A stretch of 36,678 nucleotides of DNA, taken from contig SFQY01000006.1 of assembly GCA_004562395.1 (NCBI GenBank), positions 1-36,678 of the forward strand, read 5' to 3'. Both the position numbers and the translations under genes were made by a program. Of the stretch, positions 1 to 7,383 are shown piece after piece. How positions within the stretch are numbered: the first letter of the stretch is position 1; the number at the start of each line of letters is the position of its first letter. The notes below the pieces were generated by a model. The model worked only from the letters and a program-made list of their open reading frames with translations, searched no databases and was not told the DNA's origin. This DNA comes from a bacterium (GTDB lineage: Bacteria > Bacillota > Clostridia > Oscillospirales > Oscillospiraceae).

Positions 1-1
1 G

Positions 2-1309
2 GATACCTCCAAGTGGAACGCCACCTCTCTGGAGGCCCGGGACATCAAGCTGAAGATCACCAACATCGACATCCCCGTGGCCTTCGCCACCGCCTTCGAG
101 GGCGAGATCATCCGCCGCGGCGACATGCAGGTGGAAGTGGACGGCTCCCGTGTGGACTGCTTCGAGCTGGTCCAGACCAAGGACGCCGCCGAGGTGGAGG
201 ATCACAAGATCGAGGTCATCGGACCGGAAATCGACGAGATCCCCGTGGGCTCCAAGATCTCCCTGAGCTACACCGTGGAAGTGGCCGGCAAGGCCATGCA
301 GCCTGACTTTGAGTCCGTCATGGAGCGTAAGATCCACTCCTGGATCAACTGCATCGAGGGTGTTATGCACACCGGCCAGCGTGATATGATCCGTGTGCGT
401 ATCTCCAAGGCTGACTTTGAGGCCGGCTTCAAGTTCAAGCACCTGGGCGAGGTCCTCTACGCCAAGGTCAAGAGCGAGTTCGAGGCCGTTGTTGACAAGT
501 GCCAGGTCCGGATCGTTGTGGATCCCGAGAAGAACGCCCAGCTCCGGGCTGCCGCCAACGAGGTCTTCAACCGTCGTGACGACCGCCTCAAGAGCATGAC
601 CGACGAGTCCGTGGATCAGTTCTACACCTGCATCATGTGCCAGGCCTTCTCCCCCAGCCACGTGTGTATCGTCACTCCCGAGCGTCTGGGCCTCTGCGGC
701 GCCGTCAGCTGGCTGGATGCCAAGGCTACCAATGAGCTGGATCCCACCGGTCCCTGCCAGATCGTTCCCAAGGACCGCTGCGTCGACGAGAAGCTGGGCC
801 GCTACGAGGACGTGGACGAGGCTGTCAACAAGTACTCCCACGGCGCTCTGGAGCATGTGACCCTGTACTCCCTGTTCCAGGATCCCATGACCAGCTGCGG
901 CTGCTTCGAATGCATCTGCGGCGTGGAGCCCGTCTCCATGGGCGTTGTCATCACCTGCCGTGAGCATGCCGGTATGACCCCCCTGGGCATGACCTTCTCC
1001 GAGATGGCCTCCATGACCGGCGGCGGCGTGCAGACCCCCGGCTTCATGGGCCACGGCAAGCACTTCATCGCTTCCCACAAGTTCATCGCCGCCGAGGGCG
1101 GCCCCGGCCGTATCGTCTGGCTGCCCAAGATCCTGAAGGATCAGATGCGGGAGCGCCTGGACGCCACCGCGCTGGAGATGTACGGCGTGGAGAACTTCAC
1201 CGACATGATCGCCGACGAGACCATCTGCACCGAGGATCCCGAGGAGCTGCTGAACTACCTGTCCGAGGTCGGCCATCCCGTGCTGAGCATGGAGCCCTTC
1301 GACATGTAA
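2..1309 (+). CDS. acsB: CO dehydrogenase/acetyl-CoA synthase, acetyl-CoA synthase (beta) subunit, 5'-truncated
   Basis: Acetyl-CoA synthase joins a methyl group from the corrinoid protein, CO from CO dehydrogenase and coenzyme A to make acetyl-CoA, the last step of the Wood-Ljungdahl pathway in the cytoplasm. The frame is open from base 2, so the start lies outside the window and 435 C-terminal residues remain. All A-cluster ligands are visible. Four cysteines have the spacing of C506, C509, C518 and C528 of the Moorella enzyme (CIMC begins at base 629). The Cys-Gly-Cys of the distal nickel site is at 896-904. The distance from the first cysteine to the C terminus (about 225 residues) matches the family, so the 3' end is intact. 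It ends at 1307-1309, before a strong terminator, so it is probably the last gene of its operon. Identification is firm; the missing N-terminal part cannot be judged. Confidence 0.96.
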   Translation, partial: DTSKWNATSLEARDIKLKITNIDIPVAFATAFEGEIIRRGDMQVEVDGSRVDCFELVQTKDAAEVEDHKIEVIGPEIDEIPVGSKISLSYTVEVAGKAMQPDFESVMERKIHSWINCIEGVMHTGQRDMIRVRISKADFEAGFKFKHLGEVLYAKVKSEFEAVVDKCQVRIVVDPEKNAQLRAAANEVFNRRDDRLKSMTDESVDQFYTCIMCQAFSPSHVCIVTPERLGLCGAVSWLDAKATNELDPTGPCQIVPKDRCVDEKLGRYEDVDEAVNKYSHGALEHVTLYSLFQDPMTSCGCFECICGVEPVSMGVVITCREHAGMTPLGMTFSEMASMTGGGVQTPGFMGHGKHFIASHKFIAAEGGPGRIVWLPKILKDQMRERLDATALEMYGVENFTDMIADETICTEDPEELLNYLSEVGHPVLSMEPFDM

Positions 1310-1351
1310 TTGGGTCAGATCTGCATATTGTTGATACCCAAACACACAAAA

Positions 1352-1383
1352 GAGGGAGCGGAAAATCCGCTCCCTCTCATTTT
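1352..1383 (+). terminator. Rho-independent terminator after acsB
   Basis: An 11-bp perfect stem (1352-1362 with 1366-1376) with an AAA loop is followed by TCATTTT. A second GC-rich hairpin (about 1384-1412, arms cccgggga/tccccggg) followed by ATTTTT lies directly downstream, giving a tandem stop for the acs transcript. Confidence 0.85.
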
Positions 1384-1451
1384 CCCGGGGAAGGCGCCTG
1401 CTTTCCCCGGGATTTTTGCGTTTGTGCCGGGGAAAAGGATACCGATTTTTC

Positions 1452-1480
1452 TTGCAAAGTAAATCCGTTGGCATTATAAT
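1452..1480 (+). promoter_or_regulatory. Sigma-A promoter for the HD-domain gene
   Basis: TTGCAA (1452-1457) is separated by exactly 17 bases from a perfect TATAAT (1475-1480). The expected transcript starts near 1487 and has a leader of about 68 bases before the start codon at 1555. Confidence 0.75.
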
Positions 1481-1554
1481 GCCCAGAGGAACAAAACTGT
1501 CACGGGTCTGGCCGAAGGGCCCCCGGGATTCCGGCAGTGGGAGGCGGACAGACG

Positions 1555-2049
1555 ATGCATCGAAAGGAAGCTGCCGAAGACGTTGTGAAGCGCTTCGGAG
1601 GAGATATTTTGCGATCCCATGGAATGGCCCTGGAGAAGGGGTTTCTCCAGCACGGAACCTGCAGCGTTTACGATCATTCCGTTCTGGTGGCGGTCATGTG
1701 CGTGGAGCTGGCCCGGCGGTGTCATATTCCGTCGGATACCCGGGCGTTGGTCCGGGGCGCACTGCTTCACGATTATTTCCTGTACGACTGGCATGAACCC
1801 CACCAGGGCCACCGGTTCCACGCTGTCTCCCACGCGGGTCAGGCGCTGCGCAACGCCGAGCGGGATTTCCGCCTGACGGATGTTGAGCGGAATATGATCG
1901 AGGCCCATATGTTTCCCCTGAGCGCTGTTCTCCCCCGGTATTGGGAGAGCGTCATCCTCTGCGCGGCGGATAAGATCTGTGCCCTGCGGGAGACCGCAGC
2001 CGGGTTCTCCCGCAGGCTTCGGGAAAGGCCCGGAATGGCCTCCCGATAA
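1555..2049 (+). CDS. HD-domain phosphohydrolase family protein
   Basis: This is a 164-residue soluble protein of the HD metal-dependent phosphohydrolase superfamily. The metal-binding pattern is complete: a histidine in YDHS, the HD pair in LLHDYF, histidines in HAVSHAG and IEAHMF, and an aspartate in CAADK. Such proteins hydrolyse phosphate esters of nucleotides or related molecules; the substrate here is unknown. The ATG at 1555 is chosen because GGGAGG at 1539-1544 sits 10 bases upstream; the in-frame GTG at 1537 would overlap that site. The gene stands alone between two terminators with its own consensus promoter. Confidence 0.85.
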   Translation: MHRKEAAEDVVKRFGGDILRSHGMALEKGFLQHGTCSVYDHSVLVAVMCVELARRCHIPSDTRALVRGALLHDYFLYDWHEPHQGHRFHAVSHAGQALRNAERDFRLTDVERNMIEAHMFPLSAVLPRYWESVILCAADKICALRETAAGFSRRLRERPGMASR

Positions 2050-2065
2050 ACACAGACGCTGTCAA

Positions 2066-2107
2066 ATCCCGGATTCTGCCCGGCAGGGCAGGGATCCGGG
2101 GTTTTCT
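2066..2107 (+). terminator. Terminator after the HD-domain gene
   Basis: A long stem is formed by TCCCGGAT (2067-2074) with ATCCGGGG (2094-2101), with further pairing of CTGCCC and GGGCAG inside. It is followed by TTTTCTTT. Confidence 0.75.
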
Positions 2108-2120
2108 TTGCATCGGCGGA

Positions 2121-2158
2121 AGAAAACCGTTGAAAAACCTCCGGTTTTCTGCTACTAT
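2121..2158 (+). promoter_or_regulatory. Sigma-A promoter with overlapping inverted repeat, alpha/beta-hydrolase gene
   Basis: TTGAAA (2130-2135) and TACTAT (2153-2158) are 17 bases apart. A perfect 9-bp inverted repeat (AGAAAACCG at 2121-2129, CGGTTTTCT at 2142-2150) brackets the -35 box, so a repressor could bind there. The repeat could also be an accidental hairpin. Confidence 0.65.
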
Positions 2159-2184
2159 GGGGAAAACTGGAAAGGGATTTCCGG

Positions 2185-2979
2185 ATGGGACAGGTGCGTG
2201 TTATGGAAAAATCGGTTATGCTTACACAGGGGGAGCTGATGGTCCCCTGCAAGATCTCCGCGCCGGAGGACGGCAGACTTCAGCGGATCGTGCTTGGGGT
2301 CCACGGCTTCGGCGGCAGCGCCAACGACGTGATCCAATCAGGTCTGGCTGAGGAGATGGCCCTGTTTGACTCCGTGGTCTTCCGCTTTGACTTCCCGGCC
2401 CACGGAGAAAGTCCCATGAGCGACCGGGATTTCTCCCTGAAAAACTGTGTCGGGACTCTGCTGGAAGTGACCAGGTTCGCCCGGGAGCAGTATCCGCAGC
2501 TGGAGGATCTGTGCGTCTTCGCCACGGGCTTCGGCGCCTATGTGACTCTGGTAGCCCTGGAACAGCTGCTGGCTCTGCCGGGCCGGGTGAAGCTGGTGGT
2601 GCAGACGCCGTCGATCCGGATGGATGAGACGCTTCTGGCCATGCGGGGCCTCACCCGGGAGACCTTCTGGGCCCTGGACCGGTTTACCATCCCGGCAGCC
2701 CGGCCCTTTGATGTGACCTACAGCTTCTACGAGGAGCTGACGGAGAACAGCGTCATGGCCCCCTGCCCCATTCCCATGCTGATCCTCCAGGGAGAGAAGG
2801 ACGCCTATATCCGGATGGCGGATATCCGGCAGTTCCGGGAGCTTAATGAAGGCTCCAAGCTGGTGATCATCCCCGGGGCCAGCCACCGTTTCCAGGAGGA
2901 AGGAGCCTGGGACATGGTCCTGGACCTGACCCGGGACTGGTTCGAATTTGAGCAGGTGCTGCTGACCGACTGGAGCTGA
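2185..2979 (+). CDS. Alpha/beta-hydrolase-fold protein with nucleophile Ser replaced by Gly
   Basis: This 264-residue cytoplasmic protein has the alpha/beta-hydrolase layout of the small esterase/acyl-hydrolase families. The oxyanion strand VHGFGGS lies at about 39-45, the acid in GEKDAY is Asp206 and the base in GASHRF is His234. The nucleophile elbow, normally small-x-Ser-x-small, reads A-T-G-F-G, so Gly115 (codon GGC) sits where the serine should be. The protein may therefore be a pseudo-enzyme or binding protein, or the site could reflect a recent AGC-to-GGC change. The start at 2185 has an AAGGG-like site about 9 bases upstream; an in-frame ATG at 2206 is an alternative. The gene is monocistronic, with its own promoter. 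Confidence 0.82.
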   Translation: MGQVRVMEKSVMLTQGELMVPCKISAPEDGRLQRIVLGVHGFGGSANDVIQSGLAEEMALFDSVVFRFDFPAHGESPMSDRDFSLKNCVGTLLEVTRFAREQYPQLEDLCVFATGFGAYVTLVALEQLLALPGRVKLVVQTPSIRMDETLLAMRGLTRETFWALDRFTIPAARPFDVTYSFYEELTENSVMAPCPIPMLILQGEKDAYIRMADIRQFRELNEGSKLVIIPGASHRFQEEGAWDMVLDLTRDWFEFEQVLLTDWS

Positions 2980-2992
2980 AAGCAAAATTCAA

Positions 2993-3192
2993 AGGGGCTG
3001 TCTCACTAAAGTAAAAGAACACAAATGAAAGAACTGTCATTGCGAACCAGTGACCGCAGTCACTGGTGTGGCAATCCGTATCCCCCTTGAAATGTTCAGA
3101 TTACTGGCATTTCACGGGATGGCTCGGAATGACAGTTTTTTCTTTCCCTTTGTACAATTTGACGAAACAACTTCTTAGTGAGACAACCTCTT
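2993..3192. repeat. MITE-like palindromic element (GGGGCTGTCTCACTAA ends)
   Basis: This 200-bp non-coding element has imperfect terminal inverted repeats (17 bases at 2993-3009; the matching end begins TTAGTGAGACA at 3175). Nested inside is a second inverted repeat, AACTGTCATT (about 3032-3041) against AATGACAGTT (about 3128-3137). A hairpin CCAGTGACCGCAGTCACTGG lies at 3047-3066. It has no open frame of note. The end sequence resembles termini of some Firmicute insertion sequences, which suggests a non-autonomous derivative, but no transposase is present here. Confidence 0.7.
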
Positions 3193-3267
3193 ATTTGCGT
3201 TTGTTTTGGATAGATCGGAATTCCTCAGAGGGATACTCCGCATCTGCTGCAGGGCGGGGAGCAACGG

Positions 3268-3534
3268 TCAGCCATCCAGCTGGAACCGGGGGATGGCCGG
3301 CGGGAGGCCCCGGCTGCCCACCTGGGTGACACGGTTGCCGGTGTACTGAAAGCCCCCCTCCGCCAGAGGCCGCACCGTCACCTCGTGGGTGAACAGCCGG
3401 TCGGTCTTCAGCTCCGGGCAGAACACCCGCACCGTCAATGTCACGGTGCCGTCGGCGTTGGAAACCTGCTTTACCACCTCCGGCTGACACATGGGGTAGT
3501 GCCAGGTGGTCAGGTCATCGCCGAAAACGGGCAT
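3268..3534 (-). pseudogene. C-terminal remnant of an unknown protein
   Basis: An 88-residue frame beginning MPVFGDDLTTWHYPM reads like the folded end of a larger protein, with beta-rich alternation such as TVTLTVRVF and THEVTVRPL, and it ends QLDG. No ribosome-binding site precedes the ATG. The upstream side is cut off by the terminator of the SLH gene, and a MITE lies just downstream. I do not recognise the family. The simplest reading is a gene truncated at its 5' end by rearrangement, although a short expressed protein cannot be excluded. Confidence 0.4.
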
Positions 3535-3550
3535 AAGTTTTTTCAATCGG

Positions 3551-3582
3551 TAAAACCGCCCCTCTCCCGCGGGAGAGGGGCG
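3551..3582 (-). terminator. Terminator of the SLH/Ig-like gene
   Basis: A 26-base perfect palindrome (3557-3582, arms CGCCCCTCTCCCG and its complement) is followed on the minus strand by GTTTTA. It lies 10 bases beyond the stop of the minus-strand SLH gene. Confidence 0.8.
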
Positions 3583-3592
3583 TTGGATCGTG

Positions 3593-4774
3593 TTATGCCT
3601 GCCGGGTGAGCAGGGCCGCCTGGTACAGCGCCTGGGCGGCATCGGCTCTGGTCAGGATGGTCTGGGGGTCCAGGAAAATCCCATTGCCGCTGAGGGCTGT
3701 CAGGGAGGACTGGGCCCAGTCGGGAGCAGAGACATCAGATTGGGCCATAGCCTCCGGAGCGGCGGTCAGGTCCAGAGCGTTCTGCAGCAGCACGGAAGCC
3801 TCCGCGCCGGTAATGGTTTCCTCCGGACCGAAGGTCTCCTGCCAGGGCAGTCCCGCCGTCAAGCCGGACCGGATGGCGGCGGCGAGATAGGGCTGAAGCC
3901 ACTGGGGGATCTCGTCGGTATAGCCGGTATAGGTCACCTCCTCATCGGTGGGAATGTCCAGAGCCTTCACCAGCATGGTGACGAATTCCCCGCGGGTCAC
4001 CTGTTTTTCCGGGCAGAAGCAGGTGCTTTCCCCCAGGGTTTCTCCCACGAAAATGCCGGTATGCTTCATCCACTCGGCGGCGAAGCGGCAGTCCTTTCCG
4101 GCGGTGTCGGAATACTCGGAGGCGTCGCTGGGCTTGAGAATGGTGATGGTCACCGTGGCCTCCCGGGAGACCTTTCCGGCGGAATCGGTGGCGGTGTAGG
4201 TGAAGGAGTCCACCCCCACTTTATTGTGCTTGGGCGTGTAGGTGAAGCTGCCGTCCTCCGCCACGGTTACGGTGCCCCGTTTGGGCCCCCGGGTGACGGT
4301 GAAGGTCATGCTCTGGCCCTCCGGGTCCGTGACCTTCAGCTTTCCGGTGTTGGGCAGATTCTTATAGGTTTCCATGGCGGAATCCTCCGCCACCGGCGGC
4401 TGGTTCTCCTTGCCGCGGATCCCGATGGTCATGGCAGCGCAGGCGTCCACCCGGCCCTCATAGATGGGCAGATAGCTGATCAGGGCGGAGCTGTCCGTCT
4501 CGGAGTCGGAGGAAACGAAGGTCATCTGGGCCACCTGCCCGGCGGTGAGAACATCCCCGGGCCGCAGGACCCTGCTGCCAAGCCTGACGCTGCCCAGGGA
4601 ATCCTCCGGCAGGCCGGTGATGCAGATTCCCGCGATGGACTCCTCCGCGGAAAAGTCTTCGGCGGAGAAACAGTAGACCTGGCCGCTGTCCACCTCCGCC
4701 GCAGCCGCGGCACCGGCAAGTCCCGGAAGACAGCAAAGCACCGCCAGCAAACCGAATAATTTGGTTCGGAACAT
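3593..4774 (-). CDS. Secreted protein with cadherin/Ig-like domain and C-terminal SLH repeats
   Basis: This 393-residue exported protein was probably built to attach to the cell wall. A signal peptide covers about residues 1-28 (charged start MFRTK, hydrophobic LFGLLAVLCCLPGLAGA, small residues before the cut). A cadherin-like/VCBS-type domain follows at about 125-215, with N-Q-P-P-V at its start, TYTPKHNKVGVDSFTYTATD in its core and VTITI at its end. The last about 170 residues resemble SLH units: FAAEWMKHTGIF, VTRGEFVTMLVKAL, PEETITGAEASVLLQNAL and LTRADAAQALYQAAL. SLH units normally hold proteins to pyruvylated wall polysaccharide. The ATG at 4774 is preceded by GGAGG with 8 bases between; a TTG further up would overlap that site. 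Confidence 0.85.
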   Translation of the reverse strand: MFRTKLFGLLAVLCCLPGLAGAAAAAEVDSGQVYCFSAEDFSAEESIAGICITGLPEDSLGSVRLGSRVLRPGDVLTAGQVAQMTFVSSDSETDSSALISYLPIYEGRVDACAAMTIGIRGKENQPPVAEDSAMETYKNLPNTGKLKVTDPEGQSMTFTVTRGPKRGTVTVAEDGSFTYTPKHNKVGVDSFTYTATDSAGKVSREATVTITILKPSDASEYSDTAGKDCRFAAEWMKHTGIFVGETLGESTCFCPEKQVTRGEFVTMLVKALDIPTDEEVTYTGYTDEIPQWLQPYLAAAIRSGLTAGLPWQETFGPEETITGAEASVLLQNALDLTAAPEAMAQSDVSAPDWAQSSLTALSGNGIFLDPQTILTRADAAQALYQAALLTRQA

Positions 4775-4877
4775 AGAACATACCTCCAAATAATTGATGT
4801 CCGGTGGTAGTGTTTGCCAGCAGCGGAAAATTTATTCAAAAACTTTTCAATGCTTATCGGACTGACTCAGCGGAATT

Positions 4878-5029
4878 GTAAATGATCGTTTACGCTCCGA
4901 AGGTTGCTGTGAACGTACAAGGCTCCCTCTGATGAGGGAGCTGTCGCGAAGCGACTGAGGGAGAGAAAATGTTCCGTCGGAGCACCACCCTCGTCAGAGG
5001 GGGTCGTTAGGCCGCTAAACGATCATTTC
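4878..5029. repeat. MITE copy 1 (AAATGATCGTTTA inverted-repeat family)
   Basis: Perfect 13-bp terminal inverted repeats (AAATGATCGTTTA at 4880-4892 and its complement at 5016-5028) bound a non-coding element. Its 55-base core at 4919-4973 is identical to bases 20107-20161. The right arm is shortened compared with the copy at 20 kb. The surrounding gap 4775-5104 contains no gene that I can support. Confidence 0.8.
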
Positions 5030-5104
5030 GCTGTGTCAAAGGGATCCTTCTTGGGCTGAATGTCAGCAAACCCTTGGCAGAAGGATTTTCTCTGATTCCG
5101 GGGC

Positions 5105-5132
5105 AAAAAAATCCCCCGGCAGAGCCGGGGGA
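5105..5132 (-). terminator. Terminator of the DUF308-PPTase-TatD operon
   Basis: A stem formed by 5112-5120 and 5124-5132 (TCCCCCGGC/GCCGGGGGA) is followed on the minus strand by a run of seven T residues (5111-5105), just past the TatD stop. Confidence 0.88.
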
Positions 5133-5139
5133 AACAGGA

Positions 5140-5901
5140 TCAGATTCGATACAGCCGTTTGCCGTTTTCCAGGGTGATATCCTGAACGGCCTCCTCGCTG
5201 AGGTCCCGCAGCTGTGCCAGCCTCTGGGCCATACGGCAGAGTCTTCCGGGATCATTGCGCTGCCCCCGGAAGGGCTCGGGAGACATATAGGGGCAGTCGG
5301 TTTCCAGCACGATCCGCTCCAGGGGAATGGCCTGGGCTGTCTGGACCGCCCGGCGGGCATTCTTGAAGGTCAGAACACCGGTAAATCCGATGTACCAGCC
5401 CCGGGCCACCAACCACTGGGCCATTTCCGGAGAACCGGAATAGCAGTGGAAGACCCCGGTGACCTCCGGAAATTCCTTTACCACGGCCATGCCGTCCTCA
5501 TGGGCCTCCCGCTCGTGGACGATCACCGGCAGGTCCAGCTCCCTGGCCAGGGCCATCTGGGCCCGGAAGGCCCGAAGCTGAATTTCTCTGGGGATGTCCT
5601 CATAGTGGTAGTCCAGGCCGATCTCTCCGATGGCCCGGATCTTGGGATTCTCCCGGCACATGCTCCGGTAGGCTTCCAGCACCGTGTCGTTCACCTCGTC
5701 GGCGACATCGGGATGGGAGCCCACGGCGGCGTAAACATAGTCATAGCGCCGGGACAGAGCGTCGGCGTTCCGGGAGGATGACAAAGAGCAGCCGGGATTC
5801 ATCAGCAGCCCGATGCCCCGCTCCGGCAGAGCGGCCAGCAGGGCTTCCCGGTCCGGATCAAAGGCCCGGTCATCCATATGGGCATGGGTATCAAACAGCA
5901 T
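5140..5901 (-). CDS. tatD: TatD family metal-dependent hydrolase (DNase)
   Basis: This 253-residue cytoplasmic amidohydrolase-fold protein belongs to the TatD family, whose members are metal-dependent exonucleases or DNases linked to DNA repair. The family signatures are in order: FDTHAHMDD at the N terminus (metal-binding H-x-H), GEIGLDYHY (bridging Glu), VIVHERE, FHCYSGS and the late ETDCPYMSP. Its length fits the family. ATG 5901 is chosen because AAGGAGG stands 5 bases upstream, inside a spurious longer frame. Its first 11 bases overlap the end of the phosphopantetheinyl transferase gene, so translation is probably coupled. The exact substrate is unproven. Confidence 0.92.
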   Translation of the reverse strand: MLFDTHAHMDDRAFDPDREALLAALPERGIGLLMNPGCSLSSSRNADALSRRYDYVYAAVGSHPDVADEVNDTVLEAYRSMCRENPKIRAIGEIGLDYHYEDIPREIQLRAFRAQMALARELDLPVIVHEREAHEDGMAVVKEFPEVTGVFHCYSGSPEMAQWLVARGWYIGFTGVLTFKNARRAVQTAQAIPLERIVLETDCPYMSPEPFRGQRNDPGRLCRMAQRLAQLRDLSEEAVQDITLENGKRLYRI

Positions 5902-6397
5902 GGGTTCCTCCTTGTGTTTCATAGTCCCCGGCGGACAGAACGGCCACGAGACAGCCCTCCCGTTCCGTCACCCGGGGATCCTCCAGGGAAAAGCTTGTGT
6001 CCTTGGGATAGCCCCGCAGCCCAAGGCCGCTGAGCTTTGCCTCCGCCTCCTTCAGGACCCAGAAGGTCAGCAGCGCCCGACGCTTGTCCGGAGCATCGTC
6101 AAACTGGCGTTTTTCTCCGGGAGACAGGATCTTTTCGGCCAGCCGCAGATTTATGGGACGGTCCAGCTCCTCGGCATCCACCGCCACGTTTTCCCGGGCC
6201 AGGACGCAGAAGACCCGGCGGCGGGTATGGGAAATGGAGAAATGCCAGGGGCTGTTTTCAAAATAGGGCTTTCCCCCGGGGGCGATGGCCACAGCGGGAA
6301 GCGCTTCGCCGGTCTGGGTGCGGTAAAGGGATTCCAGCAGCCGGCGTCCGGCCTCGTGACCGGTCAGTCCCTCCAGAGGGCGGCAGCCGAGGATCAT
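5891..6397 (-). CDS. 4'-phosphopantetheinyl transferase (Sfp superfamily)
   Basis: The 168-residue enzyme transfers the phosphopantetheine arm of coenzyme A onto a serine of carrier proteins. Visible signatures are SISHTRR (His57), the magnesium site VAVDAEEL (Asp74 and Glu76, where many relatives have GIDIE) and FWVLKEAEAKLSGLGL (Trp113, Lys116, Glu117). At 168 residues it is shorter than Sfp itself (over 220), between AcpS and Sfp in size. The start ATGA overlaps the stop of the DUF308 gene by 4 bases and the end overlaps tatD. No carrier-protein or non-ribosomal peptide gene lies nearby, so the target is unknown. Confidence 0.88.
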   Translation of the reverse strand: MILGCRPLEGLTGHEAGRRLLESLYRTQTGEALPAVAIAPGGKPYFENSPWHFSISHTRRRVFCVLARENVAVDAEELDRPINLRLAEKILSPGEKRQFDDAPDKRRALLTFWVLKEAEAKLSGLGLRGYPKDTSFSLEDPRVTEREGCLVAVLSAGDYETQGGTHAV

Positions 6398-6930
6398 AGG
6401 GCGTCGATGATGTTGGGATCGTCGTCACTGCCCGGCAGGCCCCGGGAACGGAACCGGTCAAGGAACATGGCGATGCCCAGCAGCAGAACCACCAGACCGC
6501 AGGCGGAGAATACCAGCCGGGAGGTGGTCATGGGCAGCACGATCAGCACCACACCCAGCACCGCCACGATCAGGGACAGAAGCCTGCCCTTGCTCTGGCC
6601 GGACTGGAAGAAATCCTGAGCCCCCCGGATCAGCAGCAGAATGCCGATAAACCGGCCCACGCCCTTGGCCAGCACCAGGGGATTTTTCACCAGCCAGGTA
6701 CCCACGGCCAGACAGGCCAGGGCCACCAGCACCTTACCGGCAGTTCCGCCGGGGGAAGCAATGGCGGCAATGGCAAAGCCCACGCCCACAAGGAACACGC
6801 CCCAGCCCAGGACCTTCGCCACCAGAACGGAAGCGGAATCCGGGAACAGCAGCAAAATCAGCCCCAGCAGAGCCAGGGCCACCGGCGACGCGAACCGGCG
6901 GATCAGGGACAGGATCTTGTTTTTCCGCAT
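6394..6930 (-). CDS. DUF308 family multi-pass membrane protein
   Basis: This 178-residue integral membrane protein has about six hydrophobic segments in hairpin pairs (for example ALALLGLILLLF, LGWGVFLVGVGFAIAAIA, VLVALACLAVGTWLV, IGILLLIRGA, LIVAVLGVVLIVLP, CGLVVLLLGIAMFL). The pattern is that of the DUF308/HdeD-like family, with the typical RGAQDFF stretch between segments. The tail is short and acidic. Its molecular role is not established. The ATG at 6930 is preceded by AGAGGTGA about 6 bases upstream. It is the first gene of the operon, behind a near-consensus promoter. Confidence 0.82.
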   Translation of the reverse strand: MRKNKILSLIRRFASPVALALLGLILLLFPDSASVLVAKVLGWGVFLVGVGFAIAAIASPGGTAGKVLVALACLAVGTWLVKNPLVLAKGVGRFIGILLLIRGAQDFFQSGQSKGRLLSLIVAVLGVVLIVLPMTTSRLVFSACGLVVLLLGIAMFLDRFRSRGLPGSDDDPNIIDAL

Positions 6931-7006
6931 AAAAATCACCTCTTGGATGAGAATTGGGGAATTTTCCCCTGCTTTCACGGGATTCTGTATGGATTGGAAT
7001 GATACC

Positions 7007-7035
7007 AGTATAGCCCCAACGGCGGCTTCTGTCAA
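7007..7035 (-). promoter_or_regulatory. Sigma-A promoter of the DUF308 operon
   Basis: On the minus strand a consensus TTGACA (7035-7030) is followed after 17 bases by TATACT (7012-7007). This is one of the best promoters in the window. The transcript would start near 7000, about 70 bases ahead of the DUF308 start. Confidence 0.85.
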
Positions 7036-7113
7036 CGCCTCCCTCAGGAAATTCCGGGCATATCCCGCCCCCGCGGCGCGTAATCTGTTCCAGACCAGCA
7101 AGGAGGGATCGGC

Positions 7114-7383
7114 ATGGCACAGGAAGATCAGATGCCCCACAAGCTGCAGCTGAACGAACGGCGGCAGCTGACCATGACCGGAGTGACGGAGGTAGTCAGC
7201 TTTGACGAGGGGGCGGTGATCCTTCAGACCTCACTGGGGACCCTCATCGTCCAGGGAAGGGAGCTGCAGCTGAAAACCCTCTCTTTGGAGGGCGGGCAGG
7301 TAGCAGTGGACGGGAACATTTCCGCCCTGACCTATGAGGAACCCCGGCAGAACGGCGGTTGGCGGCGCCGGTTGTTCGGATGA
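7114..7383 (+). CDS. yabP: Sporulation protein YabP
   Basis: This 89-residue YabP/YqfC-type protein has a compact beta-rich domain, seen here as LQLNERRQLTMTGVTEVVSFDEGAVILQT followed by GTLIVQGRELQLKTLSLEGGQVAVDGNISAL. In Bacillus yabP is needed for normal spore formation and acts in the mother cell. The start has AAGGAGGG 6 bases upstream. The order yabP-yabQ-divIC-yabR is that of Bacillus subtilis, which supports both the assignment and an endospore-forming host. Its stop codon overlaps the yabQ start. Confidence 0.93.
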   Translation: MAQEDQMPHKLQLNERRQLTMTGVTEVVSFDEGAVILQTSLGTLIVQGRELQLKTLSLEGGQVAVDGNISALTYEEPRQNGGWRRRLFG

